Positions 1 to 5,846 of a stretch of DNA of 5,846 nucleotides are shown here, piece after piece. The position numbers and the translations under genes are program-made. The notes below the pieces were generated by a model, which saw only the letters and a program-made list of their open reading frames with translations, searched no databases and was not told where the DNA came from. Positions within the stretch are counted from its first letter, which is position 1. Each line of letters starts with the position of its first letter. The DNA is taken from contig JBHLQC010000103.1 of the NCBI GenBank assembly GCA_048885185.1, positions 1 to 5,846 of the forward strand. The letters run 5' to 3'. This stretch comes from Hermodarchaeum sp048885185. Lineage in GTDB: Archaea > Asgardarchaeota > Hermodarchaeia > Hermodarchaeales > Hermodarchaeaceae.

Positions 1-485
1 CCCGCTACGCCAACATCATAAGCTGTAAAGACTTGGCACCCCATTTGTTCAGCCATTACTTTAGCGGCTTCAGCTGCTCGCCGATCAGAAGTTCCTGCGG
101 CAACAATCCCAATTTTACCACCCCTAAATTCTGGTTTGAACTTAGACTCATGAATAACAGCAATGGCTCCTTCACCTTTTACGTCAAAGATGTAATCCTT
201 ACTCAATTGTTTTTTGAGAGCTTGTTCTTGCTCTTTTGAAAGGTGACTCAATAGAATAACGGGTTTTGCTTCCAAACCAGCTTTTACGATTTTAACTAGA
301 TCTGTGGCTGTTTTGTGTTTGGCGAACACTACTTCAGGAATTCCCTTTCGCGTTTCTCGGGATACATCGAGTTTAGCCATCCGTGCAACTTCGATGATAT
401 TAAAGAGTCGTAGCTTCGTTTCGGCTTCTTCTACTGAGCATTCACCCTTAGCGAGTCTCTCTAGAGTGTCTCGAAGATCAGTCAT
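1..485 (-). CDS. larB: LarB, nickel-pincer cofactor biosynthesis carboxylase/hydrolase (partial, C-terminus off window)
   Basis: LarB starts NPN cofactor synthesis in the cytoplasm: it carboxylates the pyridinium ring of nicotinic acid adenine dinucleotide and cleaves the phosphoanhydride, giving pyridinium-3,5-biscarboxylate mononucleotide and AMP (family knowledge). Reading leftward from the ATG at 485, 161 residues are visible. They include the family signature LDVSRETRKGIPEVVF at about 39-54 followed by HKT, and the start of the PurE-like domain, GIVAAGTSDRRAAEAA at about 126-141, ending in AYDVGVAG. The HR-containing region and catalytic cysteine of the family should lie just beyond base 1. 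The start is supported by GGTGA at 491-495, five bases upstream; an in-frame GTG at 494 is an alternative. The gene diverges from larC. The family call is firm; completeness downstream cannot be judged. Confidence 0.93.
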   Translation of the reverse strand, partial: MTDLRDTLERLAKGECSVEEAETKLRLFNIIEVARMAKLDVSRETRKGIPEVVFAKHKTATDLVKIVKAGLEAKPVILLSHLSKEQEQALKKQLSKDYIFDVKGEGAIAVIHESKFKPEFRGGKIGIVAAGTSDRRAAEAAKVMAEQMGCQVFTAYDVGVA

Positions 486-518
486 TGCATTCACCACTAG
501 TTTCTCATAGATGGAGCG

Positions 519-532
519 AGCATATTAAAGCT
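519..532. promoter_or_regulatory. Candidate shared TATA-like box of the divergent larB / larC promoters
   Basis: The 79 bases between the larB and larC starts contain one clear AT-rich core, AGCATATTAAAGCT, with AGC/GCT ends. Read rightward (ATATTAAA), a transcript starting about 25 bases downstream would begin near 550, some 15 bases before the larC ATG at 565. Read leftward (TTTAATAT), it would begin near 497, about 12 bases before the larB ATG at 485. Both would give short leaders holding the ribosome binding site. This is inference from spacing and composition; the match to an archaeal TATA box is only moderate and no clear BRE is seen. No separate operator repeat was recognised. Confidence 0.35.
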
Positions 533-564
533 TGAAGAATTGTCAAATCTTGTGGGATTCCTTC

Positions 565-1839
565 ATGTCAGGAGAAAAAGTTCTCGTTATTGACGCCCAA
601 ATGGCAGGGGTTGCTGGTGATATGTTCGTGGCAGCACTTCTTGACCTGGGAGCGGACTCTGACACCGTTATCTCTGCGATGGAGGCTGCCGTAACCTATG
701 TACCAGACTGCAAAAGCATCAAAGTGACACCAAAAGACATTACACGGAGCCATATTGGTGGTCTTTATCTGGATATCCAAATCGAGGAATCGTATGAAAC
801 GCGGTCGGGTAAAATTCTACTTGATGCCGTCGACACGATGGGAAAGGATCTCAAATTATCATCTCAGGCAAGAGCCTATGCTAATCGAGCCATCCACTGC
901 CTCGTTGAGTGTGAAGCCGCCGTTCATCGACATACTCCCGAGAAAGTTCATCTTCATGGTGCGGGTTCCGCAGACACCGTTATTGACGTCATAGGAGCAG
1001 CTACAGCGCTAGAACAGCTTGAGATTATCAACCCAAAATCAACACATTATTTCGTGTTACCCATTGCAGTGGGCGGTGGAACGTTTCCTAGTGGGCATGG
1101 ACAACTGGCCGCCCCTGGACCTGCAGTAACCCAAATCCTTACACAATCAAAATTGCTCTTCAAAGGTGGTCCCCTGACACGTGAGTTGGCAACGCCAACA
1201 GGAGTAGCACTCATTGCCGCACTGAATCCCACCTCTACAGAAACCTATCCACTTTTCCAACCACTAGCTGTAGGCTATGGTGCAGGAACAGCGGAGCTGC
1301 CAGATATTCCCAATCTTCTGCGATTTGTGATAGGAGAACCCATTCCCCACCCACGTCTCTATCAAGACCAAGTCATTATTCTGGAAACAAATGTAGACGA
1401 TGTCTCTGGTGAAACCTTGGGCTATGCAATTGAACGGTTAATGCAAGCAGGAGCTAAGGACGTATCCATAACTGCGACAACAACGAAAAAGAACCGACCC
1501 GGCCATCTAGTGTCCGTGATTGCCGCACCTGAACATGAAGAACTGCTGACACACCTTCTATTAGTTGAAACCGGAAGCCTTGGAGTACGGGTGATTCGAA
1601 GTGAACGACATCTCCTAGCCCGAGAGATTCATTCGGTTCAAATCAAGAGTGGAAAACAAGAAGCGACTGTTCGTGTAAAAATTGCCACAGATCGAACTGG
1701 TGCAATCATTCAAGTAAAAGCGGAATTTGAAGATGTCAAAGCAGCAGCAAAGAAAACTGGTGAACCATTAGTTGAAATCGCTCGAAAGGCGGAAGCACTT
1801 GCTCGTCGGGAGTACTCCAAAAGAGGAGGGAATCGCTAA
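565..1839 (+). CDS. larC: LarC, nickel insertase (cyclometallase) of the nickel-pincer nucleotide cofactor
   Basis: LarC inserts nickel into the dithio-precursor made by LarE in a CTP-dependent reaction, forming the carbon-nickel bond of the NPN cofactor (family knowledge). From the ATG at 565 the protein has 424 residues, normal for a full LarC. Visible landmarks are AGVAGDM near 14-20, VHLHGAGSADTVIDVIG near 128-144, a glycine-rich GGGTFPSGHG near 170-179, ELATPTG near 207-213, and the LarC2-type domain with ETNVDD near 274-279, KKNRPG near 308-313 and LGVRV near 339-343. The reading frame is continuous, unlike the lactobacillus gene, which needs a programmed frameshift between LarC1 and LarC2. 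The usual Glu of the HxHE motif is Gly here. The frame also opens at a TTG (532), but the family begins close to VLVIDAQ, and the TTG falls on the candidate TATA box, so 565 is preferred; only a weak GTGGG (552-556) precedes it. larE follows after 17 bases. Confidence 0.93.
   Translation: MSGEKVLVIDAQMAGVAGDMFVAALLDLGADSDTVISAMEAAVTYVPDCKSIKVTPKDITRSHIGGLYLDIQIEESYETRSGKILLDAVDTMGKDLKLSSQARAYANRAIHCLVECEAAVHRHTPEKVHLHGAGSADTVIDVIGAATALEQLEIINPKSTHYFVLPIAVGGGTFPSGHGQLAAPGPAVTQILTQSKLLFKGGPLTRELATPTGVALIAALNPTSTETYPLFQPLAVGYGAGTAELPDIPNLLRFVIGEPIPHPRLYQDQVIILETNVDDVSGETLGYAIERLMQAGAKDVSITATTTKKNRPGHLVSVIAAPEHEELLTHLLLVETGSLGVRVIRSERHLLAREIHSVQIKSGKQEATVRVKIATDRTGAIIQVKAEFEDVKAAAKKTGEPLVEIARKAEALARREYSKRGGNR
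1823..1830 (+). promoter_or_regulatory. Strong Shine-Dalgarno-like GAGGAGGG, unusually far from the larE start
   Basis: GAGGAGGG lies inside the last codons of larC, 26 bases before the larE ATG at 1857, which has no better site close to it. The usual spacing is about 5 to 10 bases, and no ATG, GTG or TTG in the larE frame lies between. It may act through folding of the spacer or support translational coupling with larC, or it may simply be coding sequence for the Lys-Arg-Gly-Gly end of LarC. The motif is seen; its function is a guess. Confidence 0.25.
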
Positions 1840-1856
1840 CGACTGCAAACAACCTT

Positions 1857-2672
1857 ATGACACTTCATGAAAAGCGAAAAAGAATTATTGAGCGTTTTCG
1901 TGAGCTAGGCAGTGTGTTGGTTGCCCTCTCAGGAGGTGTCGATAGCTCTGTTGTGGCAGCTCTAGCCTATGAGGCTCTTAACGATAAGGCCATGGCCGTG
2001 ACTTTTGACTCACCGTTAACTCCAGCAGAAGAAGTCGAGGATGCCCAGACAGTAGCTAGAATCATTGGCATCCCTCATCAGGTTCACACATTTGATGATT
2101 TAAAGAACGCGTCTATGGTTGTAAATCCACCTGATCGCTGTTATCATTGTAAGCTTGCTAGATTCCGTCAAGCTAGAGTGCTGGCAGTTAAACTTGGCAT
2201 TGAAGCCATTGTTGATGGTTCAACACTAAGCGACGAGGGAGAATACCGACCGGGTCTGCAGGCTATTGATGAGTTAGGCATTATTAGTCCCTTACGTGAA
2301 GCGAAAATCACGAAATCAGAAGCTCGACAACTAGCCCGAGAGCTAAAGCTTCCTGTTGCCGATAAACCATCCAACAGTTGTCTTGCGACTCGTATTCCAT
2401 ATAATGAACCTCTCACCAGAGATCGCCTGTTCCGCATTGCTGCTGCAGAAAAAGCGATACGCGAAATCATCGATGTGGAAGTTTTACGAGTCCGCGACCA
2501 TGGCAATCTTGCCCGAATCGAAGTAGCCTTCGAAAACTTAGACCGTATTCAACAAGAAAAAGTCGCTCAACAAATCGTAAAAGAATTGACTGCACTCGGA
2601 TATGAATTTGTGACCATAGATCTGCGTGGATACCGGTTTGGTAGCTTTGATAAAGAATCGCAACAAAAATAA
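1857..2672 (+). CDS. larE: LarE, ATP-dependent sulfur insertase for the nickel-pincer nucleotide cofactor (probable [4Fe-4S] type)
   Basis: LarE adenylates the ring carboxylates of the LarB product and replaces oxygen with sulfur to give the dithiocarboxylate that LarC loads with nickel. The 271-residue protein matches the family length. It has an N-terminal PP-loop SGGVDS at 25-30 for ATP, a mid-domain DGSTLSDEGEYRPG at 120-133, SPLREAKITKSEAR at 144-157, PSNSCLATRIPY at 171-182, and the characteristic C-terminal GYRFGS at 258-263. Cysteines at 95 and 98 (RCYHCK) plus 175 form the three-cysteine set that in some family members holds a [4Fe-4S] cluster carrying the transferred sulfur; the sacrificial L. 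plantarum type relies on the single cysteine equivalent to 175 (established knowledge; assignment here is inferred). It lies 17 bases after larC and is probably co-transcribed. The ATG at 1857 is the only sensible start, although its ribosome binding site is poor. Confidence 0.95.
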   Translation: MTLHEKRKRIIERFRELGSVLVALSGGVDSSVVAALAYEALNDKAMAVTFDSPLTPAEEVEDAQTVARIIGIPHQVHTFDDLKNASMVVNPPDRCYHCKLARFRQARVLAVKLGIEAIVDGSTLSDEGEYRPGLQAIDELGIISPLREAKITKSEARQLARELKLPVADKPSNSCLATRIPYNEPLTRDRLFRIAAAEKAIREIIDVEVLRVRDHGNLARIEVAFENLDRIQQEKVAQQIVKELTALGYEFVTIDLRGYRFGSFDKESQQK

Positions 2673-2787
2673 TAGGAGCCCAAATTAACACCGCAACAAC
2701 GATTTTTGTAAAGGCTTTTAACACTCCCCTGCTAACGAGTATCAAGTCTTACTCTTAGAACGAATTGTATTCCGTGAGGGACCCAAT
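2673..2787 (+). promoter_or_regulatory. larE-isomerase spacer: candidate promoter and ribosome binding site
   Basis: The 115 bases between larE and the isomerase gene are long compared with the 17-base larC-larE gap, suggesting separate or additional transcription of the isomerase. A T-run (TTTTT, 2703-2707) could help end larE transcripts. CTTTTAAC at 2715-2722, preceded by an A/G-rich stretch, is the best TATA-like candidate and would place a transcript start near 2746. GTGAGGG at 2774-2780, seven bases before the ATG at 2788, is a good ribosome binding site. An isolated TAGGAGCC just after the larE stop has no start codon at proper spacing. No strong stem-loop or operator repeat was seen. 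The ribosome binding site is the firm part; the promoter is tentative. Confidence 0.4.
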
Positions 2788-4116
2788 ATGTTAAAACCAA
2801 AAGTTGGTCTCATAACGCTCTCCTTAGAACGTGAAAGAACTGATATCGCTGGGCAAGCCCACAAGGAACTACTCAAGGCCTTGAAAACTCAACCATTGGA
2901 TGTTGTACCAGAAAAGAAACTCGTTTTGACTATGGAGGATACTGTTAGAGTGGCCGAAGACATGTTCCATGATCATATTCAATGTATTATCTATAACATC
3001 GGCACGTGGATTTATGCACCCATGGTTGTATCAGCTGTTCAAGCCTCTGGGCTTCCCAGCATTGTCTATGGTTATCGAAGTCCAGCTGCATTTAGTCTCG
3101 TTGGTGCAGCCATTACGCATGGAAGCCTTGATGAGCTTGGGCTTCAACACCGCTTTGTCTATGGTGAGCCTGATAATCCTGCCGTCCTCACAGCTATTAC
3201 AAGTTATTGTAAGGCTGCCATGACTTTTGATAATCTTAGTCGAAGTAAAGCAGTTGTGATTGGTGGTAAAACCATGGGAATGGTTACTGCGGCCGTGGAC
3301 TACAGCCAAATGAAAGATATCTTTGGCACCGAAGTTGAGCATGTGGATATGTTACGCATATATTTGGAAGCCCAAAATGTCCCTGCCAATCAGGTCAAAG
3401 ATAAGATGGCATGGGCGAAGAAAACCTTTGGCTCAGTTAATGTGTCAGATGAGATTTTGGAACGAAGTGTCCGACTTTATTTTGCATTAAAAGATGTGAT
3501 GGTAACAAATGGGTATGCTTTTGGCGGGTTTAAATGCCAACCTGAATTCAGTGAGAATTACGTGAGTGGATGCTTTCCTATCTCATTGCTGATAAACGAA
3601 GGTATCATGATGTCCTGTGAAGCGGATATGAATGCAGCCTTTACTATGCGTATTCTTCACCTTCTAACCGGAGAGCCTGTACTTTTCGCTGATGTCAACG
3701 ATTTGGATATGGACACAGGCAACTTGCGGTTGGTAAATTGTGGCACCATAGCATCAGACATGGCGAAAACTCCCAAGGATGTAGATTGGAACCCCCAATA
3801 CGAGTACATGGGAAAAGCAAGCGGAGCCTGTCCAACATTTAGTTGCAAGAAAGGACCGGTAACCCTAGCACGATTAAGCCGTGTGGCTGGAGAATATGTA
3901 ATGCAGATAGCAAACGGAACAGCCTATGTTCAAGATAAAGAAACATTCAAAGAAGCTCGAGAACGCTGGCCACATGCCTTTGTTACATTAGATGGTGACC
4001 CTGACCTCTTCATACAACACCTGCGATCTAACCACATGCATATGGTATATGGTGACGTGGTGGAAGAACTGTACGATTTGTGTGAGATTTTGGGAATTGA
4101 ACCTATCTACACTTAA
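2788..4116 (+). CDS. L-fucose/L-arabinose isomerase superfamily protein (FucI-like aldose-ketose isomerase, substrate unknown)
   Basis: Members interconvert aldoses and ketoses through an enediol using a divalent metal, usually manganese, in the cytoplasm. At 442 residues this is shorter than E. coli FucI (about 590) and resembles the compact prokaryotic COG2407-type proteins. The N-terminal part is alpha/beta with segments such as CIIYNIGTWIYAP (66-78), LPSIVYGYRSP (89-99) and KAVVIGGKTMGM (154-165). Candidate metal ligands are Glu278 (SCEADMNAA), Asp302 (LFADVNDLD) and His416 (RSNHMHMVYGD). The Glu-Asp spacing of 24 equals that of E. coli FucI Glu337/Asp361, and His416 would match its His528. 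The substrate cannot be read from sequence: fucose, arabinose or an unrelated sugar are all possible. It sits downstream of larE on the same strand, and its stop overlaps that of the convergent prenyltransferase. The start is supported by GTGAGGG seven bases upstream. Confidence 0.82.
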   Translation: MLKPKVGLITLSLERERTDIAGQAHKELLKALKTQPLDVVPEKKLVLTMEDTVRVAEDMFHDHIQCIIYNIGTWIYAPMVVSAVQASGLPSIVYGYRSPAAFSLVGAAITHGSLDELGLQHRFVYGEPDNPAVLTAITSYCKAAMTFDNLSRSKAVVIGGKTMGMVTAAVDYSQMKDIFGTEVEHVDMLRIYLEAQNVPANQVKDKMAWAKKTFGSVNVSDEILERSVRLYFALKDVMVTNGYAFGGFKCQPEFSENYVSGCFPISLLINEGIMMSCEADMNAAFTMRILHLLTGEPVLFADVNDLDMDTGNLRLVNCGTIASDMAKTPKDVDWNPQYEYMGKASGACPTFSCKKGPVTLARLSRVAGEYVMQIANGTAYVQDKETFKEARERWPHAFVTLDGDPDLFIQHLRSNHMHMVYGDVVEELYDLCEILGIEPIYT

Positions 4117-5174
4117 CAAACGGGCTTCATGGCTTGGGCTTGTTTGTGTATTCGCCATGAAAAGAGCACTGCGAAGGCAAAACAAAGGATTCCTGTCACA
4201 ATAACGACGGGTAGTATCAATCCAGATGTAAAAACGATATTGAGTCCAAAATAGATGTACGCCAAAGTAAGTGTAATGCCCGTTAGTAAATGATTAAGAA
4301 TTGTGGAAACATTGGCTGGAATCATTGCCAAGGGATGGTCATATTCTTTCAGTGCATATCGGATCCCAATGATGCTGAGTGGAATGGTCGAGAAGATAAT
4401 TAAGGAATACCTATTTGTGACGTTGAAGATTACTGCAGCAATAACTATGAGGTAGACAAGAATTAGAAGGGTAACAAAAAGTTTTGAGGCTCTTTTTCGT
4501 CCCAATCGAACGACCAAGGTATGTTTCCCAGCATCTCTATCGGCTATGAAATCAGCAAATTCGTTGATGTAAAGGATTCCAGAGACTAGAAGAGCAATTG
4601 GGAGCGACATGATGACAGGTTCCCAGGCAAGGATTTGAGCTTGTGTAAAAAAGGCGCCTAATGTGAGAAATATCCCAAAACAAATTCCGATGACAAGCTC
4701 TCCAATTCCGCGGCTGACGAATTTAAAGGGGGGTGCCGTGTAAAAAAACGCCAGAAAGATTCCAAGGATTCCTAGAATCAGAATGAATAATCCCCGGGTG
4801 AATGTCAGATACAAGCCAATGATAGCTCCAATGCTGAAAATAACAATTGAGCCCGCTAGGACCTCTCGTGGAGAAAGTAGACCTTTTTGAATCATTCGGC
4901 TTCCACCTGTAAAGGGGCGAATGTAATCAACGTTGATATTATCTGACCCTTGACGATAGTCCCAATAATCATTGGCGACGTTCGCCCCCAAATGGATGCA
5001 AACCCCTCCAATGAGCGTAAGAAGAAATACATCCCAAAGAAAGACACCAGTCACTGCCCAAGCAATTGCGGTTCCGAGCAAGAGAGGTACAATTGAAGCT
5101 GTAGAAAAAGGAAGACGAAGCTCCCCCAACCAAATATGGGCTTTACCTGGACGTTTCTCTTGATTTTCAGGCAT
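4113..5174 (-). CDS. UbiA-family prenyltransferase, MenA-like (1,4-dihydroxy-2-naphthoate polyprenyltransferase type)
   Basis: This integral membrane enzyme transfers a polyprenyl chain from its diphosphate to an aromatic ring. The 353-residue protein has about eight or nine hydrophobic helices. The first Asp-rich motif is NDYWDYRQGSD at 68-78, and the second is NEFADFIADRDAGKHTL at 204-220; together they bind the prenyl diphosphate through magnesium. RPFTGGSRMIQKGLLSP at 86-102 and YTAPPFKF at 145-152 favour the MenA branch over geranylgeranylglycerol-phosphate or heme-O type UbiA enzymes. The head group could be dihydroxynaphthoate (menaquinone) or another aromatic acceptor, so no gene symbol is assigned. 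It follows the polyprenyl diphosphate synthase gene by 33 bases, so the donor and its user are probably co-transcribed. AGGAG nine bases upstream supports the ATG at 5174. The tail ending in AQAMKPVC is short and hydrophilic. Confidence 0.88.
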   Translation of the reverse strand: MPENQEKRPGKAHIWLGELRLPFSTASIVPLLLGTAIAWAVTGVFLWDVFLLTLIGGVCIHLGANVANDYWDYRQGSDNINVDYIRPFTGGSRMIQKGLLSPREVLAGSIVIFSIGAIIGLYLTFTRGLFILILGILGIFLAFFYTAPPFKFVSRGIGELVIGICFGIFLTLGAFFTQAQILAWEPVIMSLPIALLVSGILYINEFADFIADRDAGKHTLVVRLGRKRASKLFVTLLILVYLIVIAAVIFNVTNRYSLIIFSTIPLSIIGIRYALKEYDHPLAMIPANVSTILNHLLTGITLTLAYIYFGLNIVFTSGLILPVVIVTGILCFAFAVLFSWRIHKQAQAMKPVC

Positions 5175-5183
5175 TAGCAGAGG

Positions 5184-5188
5184 CTCCT
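5184..5188 (-). promoter_or_regulatory. Ribosome binding site AGGAG of the MenA-like gene
   Basis: On the minus strand AGGAG stands nine bases before the ATG at 5174, inside the 33-base gap that follows the polyprenyl synthase stop. It fixes the start of the prenyltransferase. The AT-rich bases before it (TTAATAATAAATA) could also contain a weak internal promoter, but the short gap favours read-through from the upstream gene. Confidence 0.7.
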
Positions 5189-5207
5189 ATTTATTATTAA
5201 GAACGTT

Positions 5208-5846
5208 TCAAAATTCTCGTTGAACTGTGAAGTTAGCGAGCCGCTCAAGAAGACTCTTGTTCTTGAATTTATATCCTTGAAGGGCATTTTTTGCTTGTTC
5301 AGCATAACTTTGGGCTAGTTGTGTAGTGTATTCAATAGCTTTGTATTGGTGGATGAGTTTAATGATTTCATTCCATTGGTTTTTGTCTAATGCGTCAAGG
5401 CAACTTTCTTCTTGTTCTGTTGAACATTGTTCAAGAGCATATATGAGGGGATAATTTCCACGTTTCAATCTCAAATCCGACAGAGTGGTTTTCTTCAGAT
5501 GATGTTGTGTGGCGCGAATATCAAGAATATCATCCTTGAGCTGAAAAGCGATACCTATCTTGGAGCCATAGAGTGCAAGGGCTGTATGTTCTTCTTCTGT
5601 GGCTTCTCCGACAATTGCTCCATTTCGTGCTGCTTCTTCTAAGAAAACCGCAGTCTTCCGTTCAATCATTTTCATATACTCTTCTGTGGTGTATGTCTCC
5701 TTACGTTCAGGAGTTATGAAGAGATCATATGCCTCTCCTTCACACATACGAACACCACCAGATCCGATATTTGCGACGAGATCAGGAGAGCCATGTTCAC
5801 CGATAATTCGAAAAGCCTGGGAAATGAGAAAATCACCCGCAAGAAT
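5208..5846 (-). CDS. Trans-polyprenyl diphosphate synthase (partial, N-terminus off window)
   Basis: Such enzymes extend an allylic diphosphate with isopentenyl diphosphate units to make a long-chain prenyl donor. The frame is open to the right edge, giving 212 visible residues; the family is usually 320-350, so roughly the first third is missing. The fragment opens with ILAGDFLISQAFRI, then MCEGEAYDL near 34-42, the conserved IERKTAVFLEEAARNGAIVG near 61-80, and the second Asp-rich motif FQLKDDILD near 101-109, followed by KRGNYPLIYAL near 128-138. The first DDxxD motif and the residues before it that set chain length lie outside, so product length cannot be predicted. An internal ATG at 5747 would give only 179 residues and would drop the conserved AGD segment, so it is not the start. 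The MenA-like prenyltransferase gene directly downstream suggests the product is a quinone-type side chain. Confidence 0.93.
   Translation of the reverse strand: MLAGDFLISQAFRIIGEHGSPDLVANIGSGGVRMCEGEAYDLFITPERKETYTTEEYMKMIERKTAVFLEEAARNGAIVGEATEEEHTALALYGSKIGIAFQLKDDILDIRATQHHLKKTTLSDLRLKRGNYPLIYALEQCSTEQEESCLDALDKNQWNEIIKLIHQYKAIEYTTQLAQSYAEQAKNALQGYKFKNKSLLERLANFTVQREF

Noticed and set aside
33..510. Two plus-strand open frames (33-239 and 304-510)
   Set aside because: They lie wholly antisense to the well-supported larB coding frame and show no recognisable protein features.
511..528. ATG-led five-codon frame upstream of larC as a leader peptide
   Set aside because: Ends in TAA within the AT-rich box, has no ribosome binding site, and would lie upstream of the predicted transcript start.
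532..564. TTG start for larC giving 11 extra residues
   Set aside because: The extension does not look like the LarC N-terminus, overlaps the candidate TATA box and has no ribosome binding site; the ATG at 565 fits better.
2673..2700. TAGGAGCC after the larE stop as the start signal of a small gene
   Set aside because: No ATG, GTG or TTG lies at suitable spacing; the same octamer precedes the MenA-like gene, but the match is probably chance.
2467..2745. Minus-strand frame of 92 codons across the larE end and spacer
   Set aside because: Mostly antisense to larE, with no ribosome binding site and no family resemblance.
5427..5642. Plus-strand open frame opposite the polyprenyl synthase
   Set aside because: Fully antisense to conserved coding sequence including the DDILD motif.
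1..5846. CRISPR arrays, tandem repeats, tRNA genes, insertion-sequence ends
   Set aside because: Reading through the window showed no regularly spaced repeats, cloverleaf-like segments or inverted terminal repeats; coding genes account for nearly all bases.

Overview
The window is a compact, metabolism-only segment with a mid-40s GC content by eye and frequent CGA arginine codons. It is most likely from an archaeon. The hints are AT-rich TATA-like boxes at suitable distances from starts, GGTGA/GAGGG/AGGAG-type ribosome binding sites, and a LarC encoded as one uninterrupted ORF. The lineage cannot be fixed from this sequence; an uncultured Asgard or TACK-type archaeon would fit, and a bacterium is not excluded. 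Five protein genes occupy almost everything, two of them cut by the window edges. I see no RNA genes, mobile elements, CRISPR arrays or pseudogenes.

Left part (1-2672): the maturation machinery for the nickel-pincer nucleotide (NPN) cofactor, the organometallic group used by lactate racemase and its LarA-family relatives. larB (partial, minus strand) diverges from a larC-larE pair on the plus strand across a 79-base gap holding one AT-rich box that could serve both directions. LarB makes the biscarboxylated pyridinium mononucleotide, LarE replaces the carboxylate oxygens with sulfur, and LarC inserts nickel. No LarA-type client enzyme is in the window, so the substrate of the finished cofactor is unknown. 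LarE carries a CxxC plus a third cysteine, pointing to the iron-sulfur-dependent rather than the self-sacrificing form.

Middle (2673-4116): a 115-base spacer with its own ribosome binding site, then a 442-residue sugar isomerase of the L-fucose/L-arabinose isomerase superfamily, with metal-ligand candidates Glu278, Asp302 and His416. Its position after larE raises the possibility of a carbohydrate or sugar-acid pathway that also uses an NPN enzyme, but this rests on proximity alone.

Right part (4113-5846, minus strand): a polyprenyl diphosphate synthase (partial) followed by a MenA-like UbiA-family prenyltransferase, apparently one transcription unit. The first would make the isoprenoid tail and the second would attach it to an aromatic head group, as in menaquinone biosynthesis. 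This unit converges on the isomerase gene with a 4-base overlap in which both stop codons share the palindrome TTAA.
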